Below are positions 26,726 to 36,328 of a stretch of DNA of 64,000 bases, one piece after another. The stretch's first letter is position 1. Every line of letters starts with the position of its first letter. This stretch comes from Methylomicrobium sp. (GTDB taxonomy: Bacteria; Pseudomonadota; Gammaproteobacteria; Methylococcales; Methylomonadaceae): assembly GCA_018333785.1 (NCBI GenBank), contig JAGXSU010000057.1:1-64000 (forward strand), given 5' to 3'. The translations under genes and the position numbers were made by a program. The notes below the pieces were generated by a model, which made no database searches, was not told the DNA's origin, and saw only the letters and a program-made list of their open reading frames with translations.

Positions 26726-27253
26726 ATGAAAAACATCCAATCCAAATATTGCTTGGTCGCCGCCATTGTTTTGACGGGGGCCATAGGCACGGTTAACGCG
26801 GAATACCCGAAAACCGATTTCAGCATCGAACAATGTCTGCATGCCGCGTTGGCAGAGAAAAACGGTGGGGTGGTTAAAGTCGAACTGAAAATCGAAAACG
26901 GCGTACCCACCTACGAATTCGACATCGAAACGCCGGACGGCAAAGCCTGGGATATCGAGTGCGACACTAAAACCGGCAAGATCACCGAGATTGAGCAAGA
27001 AGTCAAAAACGCCGACGACCCCTTGTTCAAAGCTAAACTGAAAGTCAGCGAAGCCGATGCCCGCAAAATTGCCTTGGCTGCGCATCCCGGCGACATAGTC
27101 GAAGTGGAATATGAAATCGAGCCCGATGGCGCCGCGTCATACGAATTCGACATCAAAGGCAAGGACGGCAAGGAAATGAAAGTGGAAGTGGACGCGACCA
27201 GCGGTAAAATCGTCGAAGCCAACAGTGAGATTTACCAAATCGGTCAGGAATAA
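26726..27253 (+). CDS. secreted protein with two PepSY domains
   Basis: 175 residues from ATG 26726. Signal peptide at 1-25 ([15 protein letters not shown]). Two copies of the PepSY pattern follow. The first has [20 protein letters not shown] with [10 protein letters not shown]. The second, after [20 protein letters not shown], has [13 protein letters not shown] and [10 protein letters not shown]. PepSY domains are secreted beta-alpha-beta modules thought to inhibit or bind peptidases or to accompany sensor proteins. It is expressed alone behind the TonB operon with a stem-loop after it. Confidence 0.88.
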   Translation: MKNIQSKYCLVAAIVLTGAIGTVNAEYPKTDFSIEQCLHAALAEKNGGVVKVELKIENGVPTYEFDIETPDGKAWDIECDTKTGKITEIEQEVKNADDPLFKAKLKVSEADARKIALAAHPGDIVEVEYEIEPDGAASYEFDIKGKDGKEMKVEVDATSGKIVEANSEIYQIGQE

Positions 27254-27269
27254 GGCCTTTTCAACCCTT

Positions 27270-27304
27270 GGCAGTGCGTCTGTCCTAACCTGCGGCGCAC
27301 TGCC
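27270..27304 (+). terminator. stem-loop after the PepSY gene
   Basis: GGCAGTGCG (27270-27278) pairs perfectly with CGCACTGCC (27296-27304) across a 17-base loop, 17 bases after the stop. There is no strong T-run, so the terminator call is moderate. Confidence 0.45.
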
Positions 27305-27363
27305 GTCATAATCTCACTTCCCGCCTTTAGAACCAGTGCCGATGCCAAATTCTACAGGTTATT

Positions 27364-27594
27364 TTGGCTGGCGGCACCATCGGCATTGGCATGGCGCAAA
27401 ACAAATCGCCTCATGGCTTTTATACGGCCAACTTGGTTAAAGCGTTGGAGGCGAGCCATATTGGGGGTAAAGATTCCAGCCTCAGCTATTACCGCATTAC
27501 ATTTGTCTCATTAAGGTCTAACGGATATGACTTTTTCTCGCTAAGTCGGCTTAATTTTCCTTTTTTCCAGGACGGATTGACAAGCCAAATCTAG
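27364..27594 (+). pseudogene. possible fragment of an enzyme gene
   Basis: The frame reads ILAGGTIGIGMAQNKSPHGF followed by YTANLVKALEASH and then loses protein character. There is no proper start. The motif weakly recalls the C-terminal part of caspase-like peptidases, where a G-rich loop precedes a conserved SPF-ALL stretch, but the match is not firm. The rest of 27254-27641 holds no other gene I can support. Confidence 0.25.
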
Positions 27595-27641
27595 TCGACC
27601 TAAACTGCAAAACATTCTGTTTTTCCGGTATTTAAAGTTGT

Positions 27642-28376
27642 ATGAAGCGTTTAGTGTCTTTGGTTGTTTTGTCCCTGTCGGGGAGTTTTGCCTTCTACAG
27701 TTTACCTGTGCTGGCGGCTGATTTAAGCCGAGAACAAGTGGTTGAATTGAGTCATGATAAGAAGCACAAACTCAATTTAAAAAAGAAAGATCTTTCAGGG
27801 CTTGATCTATCGGGTATTGATTTAAGTGGCGCAGATTTATTTTCCGCCAATCTGGACGGCTGCAACCTGGATGGCGCGAAACTCAATGGGGCAACGCTCG
27901 ATCGGGCGCAAATACGCAAGGCCAGTTTGGTTAAGGCCGATTTGTCCTCTGCCAGCCTGTACGCCATAGTCCTGGACTATTCTGATCTAACCGAAGCGAA
28001 TCTCAGCAACAGCCGCATCATCGGCTTGTTGAATCATGTCAATTTAACTCATGCCCAACTGATGGGAGCCAATTTGGGTGCAGACATGGCCAATCAAGGC
28101 ATGGCTCCAGCGAGAATCGAAATGAACAATGTGGTACTGACCGGTGCTGATCTAAGTAACGTTAATTTGAGGCACGCCATCATGCCGAATGCCAATCTGC
28201 AAAACGCCAATTTGCACAAGGCGCAACTGCAATGGGCTGATTTATCCAGAACCGACTTCACAGGTGCCGAGATTGCCGAGGCCGACTTTAGCAACGCCAT
28301 TCTGGATGGCGCGAAGCTGAACAAAGCCAACGGTCGCGACTCAGCGCTTGGTTTGAAAAAAAACGCTAATCCTTGA
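27642..28376 (+). CDS. secreted pentapeptide-repeat protein
   Basis: 244 residues from ATG 27642. Signal peptide at 1-26 ending PVLAA. From residue ~50 the A(D/N)LxX repeat runs almost continuously (LSGLDLSGIDLSGADLFSAN, LDGCNLDGAKLNGATLDRA, LSNVNLRHAIMPNANLQNAN, AEADFSNAILDGAKLNKAN), with one break around 135-165. This makes a right-handed quadrilateral beta helix. Some cytoplasmic members mimic DNA and guard gyrase, but this one is exported, so a structural or surface role is more likely. The stop overlaps a short frame leading to the next gene, which starts 63 bases later. Confidence 0.9.
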   Translation: MKRLVSLVVLSLSGSFAFYSLPVLAADLSREQVVELSHDKKHKLNLKKKDLSGLDLSGIDLSGADLFSANLDGCNLDGAKLNGATLDRAQIRKASLVKADLSSASLYAIVLDYSDLTEANLSNSRIIGLLNHVNLTHAQLMGANLGADMANQGMAPARIEMNNVVLTGADLSNVNLRHAIMPNANLQNANLHKAQLQWADLSRTDFTGAEIAEADFSNAILDGAKLNKANGRDSALGLKKNANP

Positions 28377-28438
28377 TTTGTTACATACCTTCACAGCTTT
28401 CTTATCCGCTTTCTAACTTAACCCCACCCTATTTGCCT

Positions 28439-28864
28439 ATGTATCAATTCACAAAATCCATATCCACTGTATTGCCTATCGCTACTTATATATTGGCACT
28501 TACAAACCTGAGTGTTTGCACTGCGGCACCCAATGAAGATCAGGTACCTAACCTTGTCGGCACCTGGACTGGCGAAAACCAAACCTACTCTGAGAAAAAA
28601 GGTTATTTAAACTGGAATAAGACCGTTCAAATTCTCGAGCAGAAGGGCAGGATATTCAAGGGACAATTCACCTACCAGGATGGCACCAAGCATTTTTTTG
28701 GTGTCATCTACCCAGATAACACCACGTTTACTTGGGTGGCAACCGATAGTAAAGGCTATAACCAGGGCCGTATTCATGGCAAGAACAATATAAGCGCCTG
28801 TTATACGGAATCCGGTGCGGATGCGACGGTTGGTTGTGCCGAATTGACCAAAAAAGGTCAATAA
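28439..28864 (+). CDS. secreted hypothetical protein, beta-rich
   Basis: 141 residues from ATG 28439, chosen because it gives a signal peptide (MYQFTKSISTVLPIATYILA ending near CTAAP); the frame is open 22 codons further upstream. The mature part has LVGTWTGENQTYS, VQILEQKGRIFKGQFTYQDG, FFGVIYPDNTTFTWVATD and GRIHGKNNISACYTESG, a repetitive beta pattern typical of small secreted barrel proteins. Two cysteines near the end could form a disulfide. Family not recognised. It follows the pentapeptide-repeat gene closely and is probably co-transcribed. Confidence 0.6.
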   Translation: MYQFTKSISTVLPIATYILALTNLSVCTAAPNEDQVPNLVGTWTGENQTYSEKKGYLNWNKTVQILEQKGRIFKGQFTYQDGTKHFFGVIYPDNTTFTWVATDSKGYNQGRIHGKNNISACYTESGADATVGCAELTKKGQ

Positions 28865-28936
28865 GTCGTCGTTAGAGCCGCCGTGTTTACACTCATCAAC
28901 AGTAACCTTGCCAACGAACATTAAGGAATTACGAGC

Positions 28937-29335
28937 ATGATCGGTATCTGGGGAAACCATTCCAGCGAATTCCTATTCGTCGTAGGCGTGTCAACATTGT
29001 TGATCTTCGGTATTCCGATGGCGATCTGGCCGATTCAATGGGCAAAAACTCTACGATGGGTTATTCCAAGCCAAACTGAGCTAGCCGTCTATTATGGCCG
29101 GTGCTTAGGTTGTGTTGCATTCGTAATTGGTGTGTTTGGTGTGGTGGCATCAGGAGGGCCGACTGTTCAGCCCTTTTATTTCCAGTTTTTGCTGACTTGT
29201 TGGGTTCTCATGGTTGTAGTGCACATTTACGGAGCACTAAAAAGAATTCAGCCTATAACCGAAACCTATGAAATTGGATTTTGGTTCAGTTTGACAATTC
29301 TGACCCTAATGTTCTGGCCGAGTATTCCCAACTAA
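28937..29335 (+). CDS. small inner-membrane protein
   Basis: 132 residues from ATG 28937. Four hydrophobic helices: FLFVVGVSTLLIFGIPMAIW, CVAFVIGVFGVVASGG, FYFQFLLTCWVLMVVVHIYG and GFWFSLTILTLMFWPSI. There are no charged residues inside the helices and no transport motif. It lies 72 bases after the secreted-protein gene on the same strand. Function unknown. Confidence 0.6.
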   Translation: MIGIWGNHSSEFLFVVGVSTLLIFGIPMAIWPIQWAKTLRWVIPSQTELAVYYGRCLGCVAFVIGVFGVVASGGPTVQPFYFQFLLTCWVLMVVVHIYGALKRIQPITETYEIGFWFSLTILTLMFWPSIPN

Positions 29336-29460
29336 ACAGCGTCTCGTCGGAACAGAACCTGCATTGTTTTCATGTTTTTAACTTTCGTAGCTAGCTATAA
29401 CAACGGTCGGCTTTCTGTGGAGAACTAGACGTTCAAATATTTATAGCCGCCGACCGCTGT

Positions 29461-29839
29461 GGGTCGCCTGGCGACTGTCCGCTCTTCAGATTCATCGCCC
29501 GAAAGCTGTCATGGAATTCCGATACCTGAAAGCGGCCGTTCGTCACTGAGTTAAACCGACCCTTAGCCGCCAAAGAAAATGAATTTGCAAGGACAACAAA
29601 TGGCAAAATAAGCTGCCATTCAAAATGTAGGTGCGATTAGCTTGCGTAATCGCACATTTCGAAGCCAACATTCCTCCGATTACGCTGTCGCTAATCGGAG
29701 CTACGCGGGCTAAACTTCAAGGCGCCAAGGTCTGGAAGGGGTCGGTTTAACTCTGTGCGACCGGCTGCTTTCGGGAATCGGAATTTAATGACAGCTTTCC
29801 GACGATGAATCTGAGGAGCAGACAGTCGCATGACGACCC
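29461..29839. mobile_element. 379-bp element with 102-bp inverted terminal repeats
   Basis: The arms 29461-29562 and 29738-29839 are inverted copies (about 83 percent identical by eye) of the 102-bp GGGTCG-CGACCC repeat also found at 22514-22615. The 175-bp centre has no gene but contains the small palindrome GTGCGATTAGCTTGCGTAAT (running into CGCAC) and a related GATTACGCTG-TCGCTAATC, which resemble dispersed intergenic repeats. This could be a composite of two REP-like units, or a MITE. It occupies most of the gene-free interval 29336-30145; the last ~300 bp, AT-rich, should hold the promoter of the next gene. Confidence 0.65.
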
Positions 29840-30145
29840 AAAAGCGACAGTCACCAAACAATTAAATTATGTTTTGCTAAGCTATAAAGCAGACATTCAG
29901 TGACTTAAAACTAGTGTGTAGCATTTGAGTTTTTATATTGGAATTGGAAAGCTAATTTCACACATTCCTCATTAAAGGTTAATATTTAATAACTTTAAAC
30001 TAGATTGAGGCTGCGTCAAACAAATCATACTATGAGTTACTGAGTTGACAGACTCTACAGTAATTTTTTAACTAGTCGGTACTTTAAAAGTAACTACACA
30101 TAAACCGAATTGTATAAACCTAAAAAAATATAAAGGAATTGTAAA

Positions 30146-31261
30146 ATGATTGGATTTAAACAAACGACCGCTGTAGCGTTGTTAGCTGCGAGTTTTGCAG
30201 TAAGCAACACCGCTCAAGCTGGATTACTTTATAACATTATCGATTTGGGTACTTTATTTGGTGGTCCAGACAGCTATGGTCTCGATATTAATGCTTCTGG
30301 GCAAGTGTCTGGACAAGCAAGTAACCCTAGTGGCGTTGCTCATGCATTTGTCACTAACCAAACTGGTCAAATGATCGACTTAGGCGCTCAGTTTGGTAGG
30401 AATGACAGTATTGGCATGAGTATTAATGCTTCTGGGCAAGTTGTAGGTTTTTCGCCAAACAGTATCAACGCTCACGCCTTTTTCACCAATACAGGAGGAC
30501 AAGTTATTGATTTGGGCACATTAGGGGGAAGCCAAAGTATCGGATATGGTATTAATGACTCTGGGCAAGCAACCGGTTGGTCTTCTACTAGCAATGGTGG
30601 TTACCGTGCCTTTGTCACCGGCCCTGGCGGACAAATGATTGAAATGGGCACACTTGGCGGAGCCAATAGCTTTGGATATGGAATTAATGCTTCTGGACAG
30701 GTTACCGGAGCGGCCATGACAGCAAGCGGCAGTTTACATGCTTTTGTCACAAACTTAAGCGGACAAATGATTGATTTGGGCACTTTACCTGGTGGACACG
30801 ATAGTCTTGGATGGAGAGTTAATGTTTTCGGGCAAGTGACTGGGCAGGCAAGTACAGCGACTGATAGTCGTCATGCCTTCGTTACAAATCCAAGCGGACA
30901 ATTGATTGACTTAGGCACTTTAGGCGGTCACGATAGCGTTGGATCAGGAATTAATGCTTACGGTCAGGTAGTTGGTTATTCCGATACAAAGAATGGCAGT
31001 CGAGAAGCATTTGTTACAGACAACGGCACTATGGTGAACCTAAATACGCTGCTGGTTTCAAGTGCAACAGGCTGGGTACTTAAAGAGGCCAGAGGAATAA
31101 ATGACTTAGGCCAAATCACTGGATATGGTATGAATAATGGGTTAAATCACGCATATGTATTAACGCCCGTAACTACTGTGCCGGTACCAGAAGCAATCTG
31201 GTTGTTTAGCTCCGCAATTTTGGGTATTACAGGCTTAAGTCGCCGAAAAATCAGGAAATAA
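30146..31261 (+). CDS. HAF-repeat extracellular protein with PEP-CTERM anchor
   Basis: 371 residues from ATG 30146, preceded by AAAGGAATTG as ribosome site. Signal peptide at 1-25 (VALLAASFAVSNTAQA). The mature part is at least seven tandem ~40-residue units, each with IDLGTLGG, then a G-INASGQVTG element and an HAFVTN strand; this is the HAF repeat described for surface proteins. The C-terminus VPVPEAIWLFSSAILGITGL then RRKIRK is a PEP-CTERM type sorting signal, cleaved by an exosortase that would have to be on the chromosome. It is probably released into, or anchored in, extracellular polymer. Confidence 0.9.
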   Translation: MIGFKQTTAVALLAASFAVSNTAQAGLLYNIIDLGTLFGGPDSYGLDINASGQVSGQASNPSGVAHAFVTNQTGQMIDLGAQFGRNDSIGMSINASGQVVGFSPNSINAHAFFTNTGGQVIDLGTLGGSQSIGYGINDSGQATGWSSTSNGGYRAFVTGPGGQMIEMGTLGGANSFGYGINASGQVTGAAMTASGSLHAFVTNLSGQMIDLGTLPGGHDSLGWRVNVFGQVTGQASTATDSRHAFVTNPSGQLIDLGTLGGHDSVGSGINAYGQVVGYSDTKNGSREAFVTDNGTMVNLNTLLVSSATGWVLKEARGINDLGQITGYGMNNGLNHAYVLTPVTTVPVPEAIWLFSSAILGITGLSRRKIRK

Positions 31262-31467
31262 TATAGTTAACTCTAAATTAGTTATCACAAAACCAAATCC
31301 AGAATTGAAGTTATAATTCTGAGCTTAAATTCTAGCAGCAATTAAAGTAACAATTGTTTTCTATTGCTCAGAGACCTAAACGTTTAGCGCATCCTATACT
31401 CCTGAGTGAGTGCCCAACACCATCTAATCTAAAGACTTATTTAATAATTTGGAGTTATGAGGTCAAT

Positions 31468-32310
31468 ATGGAGCCATCTACAGTTTCAAAACAACTATTT
31501 TTTAATACGGTCAGAATTGATACGCGTAAGGCTGATGGCACAACAGGTTCAGGAACAGGTTTCGTATTTCTTCAAAGTCAAAATAGCCTTCATTACCCGT
31601 TTATTGTCACAAATAAACACGTTATCGCAGACTCTATTTCAACGGGAATAACCTTTATAACCAAGAAAGATGGCAAGCCACAATTAGGTAATGGTTTTAG
31701 ATTAAGTATCGAGGGGCTAGGTGATGCATGGCATGGACACCCAGACGAAAATGTTGATGTTACTGTCATTCCACTCGCTCCTTTAGAGGAAAGAATAAAG
31801 GAGTTAGGGCAAGAAATTTTCGTTCAGCCAATTACCAAAGAAATTATTGCCCTTGAAGATGACTTGCGTAGTTTGGACGCTATTGAAGAGGTAACCTTTA
31901 TTGGTTATCCCAATGGCTTATGGGATTCAAAGCATTTGACACCAATTCTTCGTAAGGGGCATACAGCAACTCCTATAGAATTAAATTTTCAAGGGAGACC
32001 AATTTTTCTAATCGATGCCTCTGTTTTTCCTGGCTCTAGTGGTAGTCCTGTGTTTATACTTAATCAGGGAAGCTACATGAAGGACGGAAATGTTATTTTG
32101 GGAAGCCGACTTATATTTGTGGGTATTGTGGCGGAAGTTTTTGTTAAGCAAGACATAAACAATTTGCTTGAAATAACGTTACCAACTGCAAACAAGCAGT
32201 TCGCTACTATTTCAAATCAAATGATTGATCTCGGATTAGTATTCAAATCCACCACTGTAATTGAAGCTATTAAAAGTTGTATTGCAGAACGTGAAAAAGC
32301 AAATACCTAG
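31468..32310 (+). CDS. trypsin-like serine protease
   Basis: 280 residues from ATG 31468, chosen because GAGG (31459-31462) sits five bases before it; the frame is open upstream to 31354. The catalytic triad is readable: His in IVTNKHVIAD, Asp in ENVDVTVIPL, and Ser in VFPGSSGSPVF. The order TGSGTGFVF before the His is typical of S1C/trypsin-2-like peptidases. There is no signal peptide or PDZ domain, so it is probably cytoplasmic. Proteins like this occur as single genes and in defence loci; nothing nearby supports a specific partner. Confidence 0.85.
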   Translation: MEPSTVSKQLFFNTVRIDTRKADGTTGSGTGFVFLQSQNSLHYPFIVTNKHVIADSISTGITFITKKDGKPQLGNGFRLSIEGLGDAWHGHPDENVDVTVIPLAPLEERIKELGQEIFVQPITKEIIALEDDLRSLDAIEEVTFIGYPNGLWDSKHLTPILRKGHTATPIELNFQGRPIFLIDASVFPGSSGSPVFILNQGSYMKDGNVILGSRLIFVGIVAEVFVKQDINNLLEITLPTANKQFATISNQMIDLGLVFKSTTVIEAIKSCIAEREKANT

Positions 32311-32740
32311 AAACAATTCCTCGATTCGCTCCAAATTATATGATGTTTCAGGCATGATGACTGGCTGCTCTCCGAAATCATCCCATCATTTAACTGTTTA
32401 CTATGAGAGTCAGCTTCTGGCCGTTATGACACAGTGATAATTTCAATTTGCTCGCCGGATACCGGACATTCGACTGGATTATAGAATGTTTTAATCGTTG
32501 AAATTGAATAGTCATCCCGACCGACAAGTCATGGCCGTAACAAGACGATCAATCTCTAATCAACCAAGCCAAGAGATATCCGAAAGTCAAATTCCAACCA
32601 GTTGATCAAATTCAACGATCAAGACTGTCGGTCATCAATCCAACCTCATTCTGCAAATAGCCCTTTAATTTTTCACTGGTCTCCATTGAGTTGCGCTTAT
32701 CCTAGCTATCCTCCCCTACTCCGTTATACGACAAATCGAC
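32311..32740. other. gene-free stretch containing a dispersed repeat
   Basis: No gene seen. Bases 32534-32599 match 62996-63091 (GTAACAAGACG, ACCAAGCCAAGAG and AAGTCAAATTCCAACC in the same order), except that the 63 kb copy carries an expanded pentamer run in the middle. This is a repeat family of unknown type. Confidence 0.5.
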
Positions 32741-32977
32741 GTGCGACGGACTTTCTTGCCCGCACACATTAAACCCGTCCACCATTCCCTTGACAGGCTT
32801 TTTATCATCGGCAAGTCAAACTGGCATGCCATCACTGCCTGGGCGGACTACCTGACAAGCAGGGACCCACCGGCCATTGCCTATAATGAAATAATCGGCG
32901 TAATACAAAAAGCCAATTCGGAGTCCCTTTCCGCATTATCCGATGAATTGTCCCGTTCGGTCGGCTGCGTTAAATAA
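32741..32977 (+). CDS. doubtful small ORF
   Basis: A 78-codon frame from GTG 32741. The part HHSLDRLFIIGKSNWHAITA and the following AWADYLTSRDPPAIAYNEII are protein-like, but there is no ribosome binding site and no recognised family. It converges on the recombinase gene. It could be the remnant of a longer gene. Kept at low confidence. Confidence 0.25.
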   Translation: MRRTFLPAHIKPVHHSLDRLFIIGKSNWHAITAWADYLTSRDPPAIAYNEIIGVIQKANSESLSALSDELSRSVGCVK

Positions 32978-33005
32978 ACCTGTCTTTTTATCACTGCAAA
33001 ACGAG

Positions 33006-34742
33006 CTATTCGTCGGAAAACGCGGCACTTACCACCCGTTGCCTTTCTTTTGCATCGGTATCCAGGTACAACGAGGTCGTGCTGATGTTGGCATGACCCA
33101 GTTCATCCCTGATATAAGCCAGGGGCACTTGCCGGTCATTAGCCAGATAACTGCCATAACTGTGGCGGAGCCAGTGGGTTGAGGCTTTCTTGAGTTTGTT
33201 GGCCAGTCGCAATTGGTTGGCGTCACCCTCCGAAGTCAGGTGATCATACATCTGCTCAAAAAAACCTGACAGAATATGGTGGATACCCCCCGGGGTAAGA
33301 TGCCGACGCCCGGTTCTATCTCGCAAGTTGGGGATGAGGGGTGCTTCGTGCGGAAGGAGATCAAAATGGGTTGGCAAGCCCCTCACCCTTAAATAAGCCT
33401 TCAATTCTTCGACAAAAATCTGAGGTAAAGACGTCTTCCGTTCCTTAGTGTTCTTGCCGACCACCTTCAGGAAATAATGCTCGCCGGCCTCGTCCTCAAG
33501 ACATTCGATGTCACCCAAACTAGCGGCGGCCAGTTCATGAATCCGAAGCCCGGTATGGAAGGCAAACTTCAGGATAAACAGGGTACGCCGGTTTAGGGCA
33601 AACTCCGCATCTCCTTCCTGGATCAGGCTTTCCGCATAGCTAAACACCCCTTGCATCTGCGCGTGGGTAAAGGCGCGGTTATGGGTTTGCGGGGTCGTTT
33701 GAGCAAACTTGGTGTTTTGAATACTGTCGAAATTGTTATGTTTCAGGTAATTTTGTTTGACTAACCAGTCCATGCACGAGGCAATGACGGTCTTGGCGTA
33801 AGCGACACTCCGTGGCGACAGCACCAGTTGGGGCTGCGGGTTGCCCTGACTATCGGCCGATTGGCCGGTATTTTTGGGACGGTAGTAAAAGGGCTTCCAG
33901 TTGCCCCGGCTTTTGATGGCAGGCTCCAGGGACACCCACTGGCGATTGCTAGCATCCAGCGTCTTGAGGAAATGGACATACGCCTTACAGTCTGTAGTGT
34001 CAAGGGACGACACTGCTTTGCCACGCGCCAAAACCGCCCACAATAATAAGCGTTCCAGTTCCTTCTTATAGGCAGTGAGGGTTTTGGCATTGCCGTCCTT
34101 GAGAGATAACCAGCTGGTGATGGCATCCAGGTCATGTTCTGCCTGGATTCGGCACGGTTCCGCCGCGCGGTTACTGCCCTGTGAGCCACTGAGCGCCTCC
34201 GGGATAGACACCCGTTCCAACGGCGCTACTTGACTAAGGGGGACCGGCAAGGCCAAGGGCTTGCGCTTCCTATTCAGTTGGTAGCCCAGTTGTAGGGCAT
34301 GGCTGTCAAAAAAGCCCAGCAAGTTTTTGAGTTCCGGTGCCAAGCCCTCAGGCAAAACGATATCCCCGGCAAATGTCCCTTCCAAACAATCAACCAAGTC
34401 CGCTAGGGACTTAATGTTTCCGGGTAATTCACTCAGAACACGTTCATCGAACCATTGCCCCACCTCATCTGCCAAGGTAGGCACGGGGTCTGGCAGGCTA
34501 TTGAGGCGGTCCAATGCCTTGAGGAACCCCCGCCGCCATTCATCGGAGGTTTGGCGTTCTCCCAGCCACTGACCCAGTGAATCGGACAGGCGATAGTACC
34601 TAGACTTATTCGCTAGACCCAGGCGCAAAACCTTGACCTGCATTTTGGCCGGCACACTGCCTTCTGGCACCTGGTCCTCCAGTACCTCCCAAGCCAAATA
34701 ATAGGCCCACCCGCGCAGTAACGTGGCATCAGCAAGATTCAT
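33006..34742 (-). CDS. large tyrosine recombinase / integrase
   Basis: 578 residues from ATG 34742. The first ~200 residues are a helical extension of the DUF3701 kind seen in plasmid integrases. Then comes a SAM-like core-binding domain (TSWLSLKDGNAKTLTAYKKE), followed by the catalytic domain: Arg in FHTGLRIHELAA, Lys in VVGKNTKERKTSLP, HWLRHSYGSYLA (His-x-x-Arg), the late His in ELGHANISTTSLYL, and Tyr as the LY nucleophile. All five catalytic residues are present. Such enzymes resolve plasmid multimers or integrate elements. It is divergent from kfrA and next to the partition region, so a multimer-resolution role is likely. Confidence 0.9.
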   Translation of the reverse strand: MNLADATLLRGWAYYLAWEVLEDQVPEGSVPAKMQVKVLRLGLANKSRYYRLSDSLGQWLGERQTSDEWRRGFLKALDRLNSLPDPVPTLADEVGQWFDERVLSELPGNIKSLADLVDCLEGTFAGDIVLPEGLAPELKNLLGFFDSHALQLGYQLNRKRKPLALPVPLSQVAPLERVSIPEALSGSQGSNRAAEPCRIQAEHDLDAITSWLSLKDGNAKTLTAYKKELERLLLWAVLARGKAVSSLDTTDCKAYVHFLKTLDASNRQWVSLEPAIKSRGNWKPFYYRPKNTGQSADSQGNPQPQLVLSPRSVAYAKTVIASCMDWLVKQNYLKHNNFDSIQNTKFAQTTPQTHNRAFTHAQMQGVFSYAESLIQEGDAEFALNRRTLFILKFAFHTGLRIHELAAASLGDIECLEDEAGEHYFLKVVGKNTKERKTSLPQIFVEELKAYLRVRGLPTHFDLLPHEAPLIPNLRDRTGRRHLTPGGIHHILSGFFEQMYDHLTSEGDANQLRLANKLKKASTHWLRHSYGSYLANDRQVPLAYIRDELGHANISTTSLYLDTDAKERQRVVSAAFSDE

Positions 34743-34985
34743 TTCACATCCCCTTTCAGCCCCTCAACGGGACAATTTTCTTTTATCAACAAAACCAACA
34801 ACTTATCCAAAAATTTTACCTAAAAATCCGGATCGGACGTCTGGCCTAGTTAATATAATCGGAAACTTGTTCTATTAAGTATAATTATAGTTATATTTAA
34901 TATAAATTCATATTAATGAATTATTTTAGTGTTTTAGTTGATAATTTATTCACTATGACCTATCTTATTCCCCGGGAAGCCCGTC

Positions 34986-35239
34986 ATGCCTAGAAACCGC
35001 CCAAACGGAGCTTTTTGCAAGGGATTGAGTCCTGTAATTAGGTCTCATGCCGCAAGCATCGCCCTGAAGTTGACCCCGAGTTCAAGCGCTGGGAAAACGA
35101 GTTTTCCCAGCATTTTGACTCACCTGCGTCCTTATTAACGGGTTGGGCAACTGGGAAGCCTGTAAAATCCAGCCAATATGGCCTTGAACATTATGAAACG
35201 ATCGATTTAAAGCGGCTAAATCGCCCTCTCACCCGGTGA
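34986..35239 (+). pseudogene. frameshifted small gene upstream of kfrA
   Basis: Two frames fit end to end: ATG 34986 reading PRNRPNGAFCKGLSPVIR, then, after a one-base shift near 35045, CRKHRPEVDPEFKRWENEF continuing to GWATGKPVKSSQYGLEHYE and stop TGA at 35237-35239. The second part is clearly protein-like. It ends four bases before the kfrA start, as an operon partner would. A 24-base perfect palindrome (35088-35111, stem GCTGGGAAAAC) lies within it and could double as an operator. Family not recognised. Confidence 0.4.
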
Positions 35240-35243
35240 ACCG

Positions 35244-36143
35244 ATGAACAAAACCAGCACTTACAGCAAGGCTTATGAGGCCTGTGAAGCCTTTTTTTTG
35301 GAATCGGGCCAAGTACCCACGATAGAAGCCATCAGACCGATGATTGGCGTCAATAGCCCTTCGATTATTTCCAGCGCCATTAAGAGTTGGAAGCAGGACT
35401 TATCGCTCAATGTCCGCAGCCAACAAGGGCTAGACCCTGGAACGCCGAAAGCCTTAATGGACGCGGCCAATGAATTGTGGGCACTGGCGCTAACGGAGGC
35501 AAAAGCCAGCATCAAGGATAAGATCTCAGGGCTAGATGCTAAACAACTCCAATTGGACCAATTAACGGAAGATCTCAAGAAAGAAGCTGACCGCATTGGC
35601 CAATTAGTCAAAATCACTGAAGAAAAATACCAAGAAGAAGCCACCTACCTCAAAAAGGAAAACGAACGTCTCGCCGCTGAAACGGCCACGGCATTAGCCC
35701 AGTTAGAGAGTTACAGAACGACCGTCAGCGCAGTCGAAATGAAAAATGCCGTACTCAGCGAAGCAATCCGGCAAGAGAAGGAAAAATATCAGAAGCTCGA
35801 TATTCAATATGAACGGGAACATGAGTGGTCGTTCAAACGGATCGAAGAAGAAAAAGAAAATCATCGCCGTGAGACGGCACAGGACATGTATCGTTTACAA
35901 TCGGAAGCCACCAGGAACAAGCAAGCTGCGGAAATAGCCCAAACAAAATTAGGTCAACTCAGCCAGCAATTGAATGAATACCGGGACAAGGTCAGCCTAT
36001 TGGAAACAAACCTAGCGGAAGAAAAACTTAAATTAGCAGGATTGACCTTGGACAAGGCTAATTTACAAAGTGAAATTAATGTCCTACAAGAGCGGATCAG
36101 AAAATTGACGACTAAAGTCAAGAAAAGTACGATTCAGAAATAA
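35244..36143 (+). CDS. kfrA: KfrA-like plasmid DNA-binding coiled-coil protein
   Basis: 299 residues from ATG 35244. Residues 1-75 (YSKAYEACEAFFLESGQVPT, IEAIRPMIGVNSPSIISSAI, KSWKQ) match the KfrA_N helix-turn-helix domain. From ~90 to the end it is an unbroken coiled coil (QLDQLTEDLKKEADRIGQL, ERLAAETATALAQLESYRT, LQSEINVLQERIRKL), as in KfrA of IncP and other plasmids. KfrA proteins bind their own promoter and are thought to scaffold plasmid segregation. It is divergent from the recombinase and convergent with the partition operon. Confidence 0.88.
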   Translation: MNKTSTYSKAYEACEAFFLESGQVPTIEAIRPMIGVNSPSIISSAIKSWKQDLSLNVRSQQGLDPGTPKALMDAANELWALALTEAKASIKDKISGLDAKQLQLDQLTEDLKKEADRIGQLVKITEEKYQEEATYLKKENERLAAETATALAQLESYRTTVSAVEMKNAVLSEAIRQEKEKYQKLDIQYEREHEWSFKRIEEEKENHRRETAQDMYRLQSEATRNKQAAEIAQTKLGQLSQQLNEYRDKVSLLETNLAEEKLKLAGLTLDKANLQSEINVLQERIRKLTTKVKKSTIQK

Positions 36144-36328
36144 CATCATAAATTGTCAGAATGAAAGTATTTTTCTCACCCTCTCCAATTTGATTGGGAG
36201 ATAGGTAGTTGAAAAGACTTACGGAATAGGGTTCTTTTCACACGCACTGTAAAACAAGCACCTATGACCACAATTCAAATCGGGCGAGAAGTTAAATATG
36301 GACTAAAGCTAACACTCAATTGATCTGG

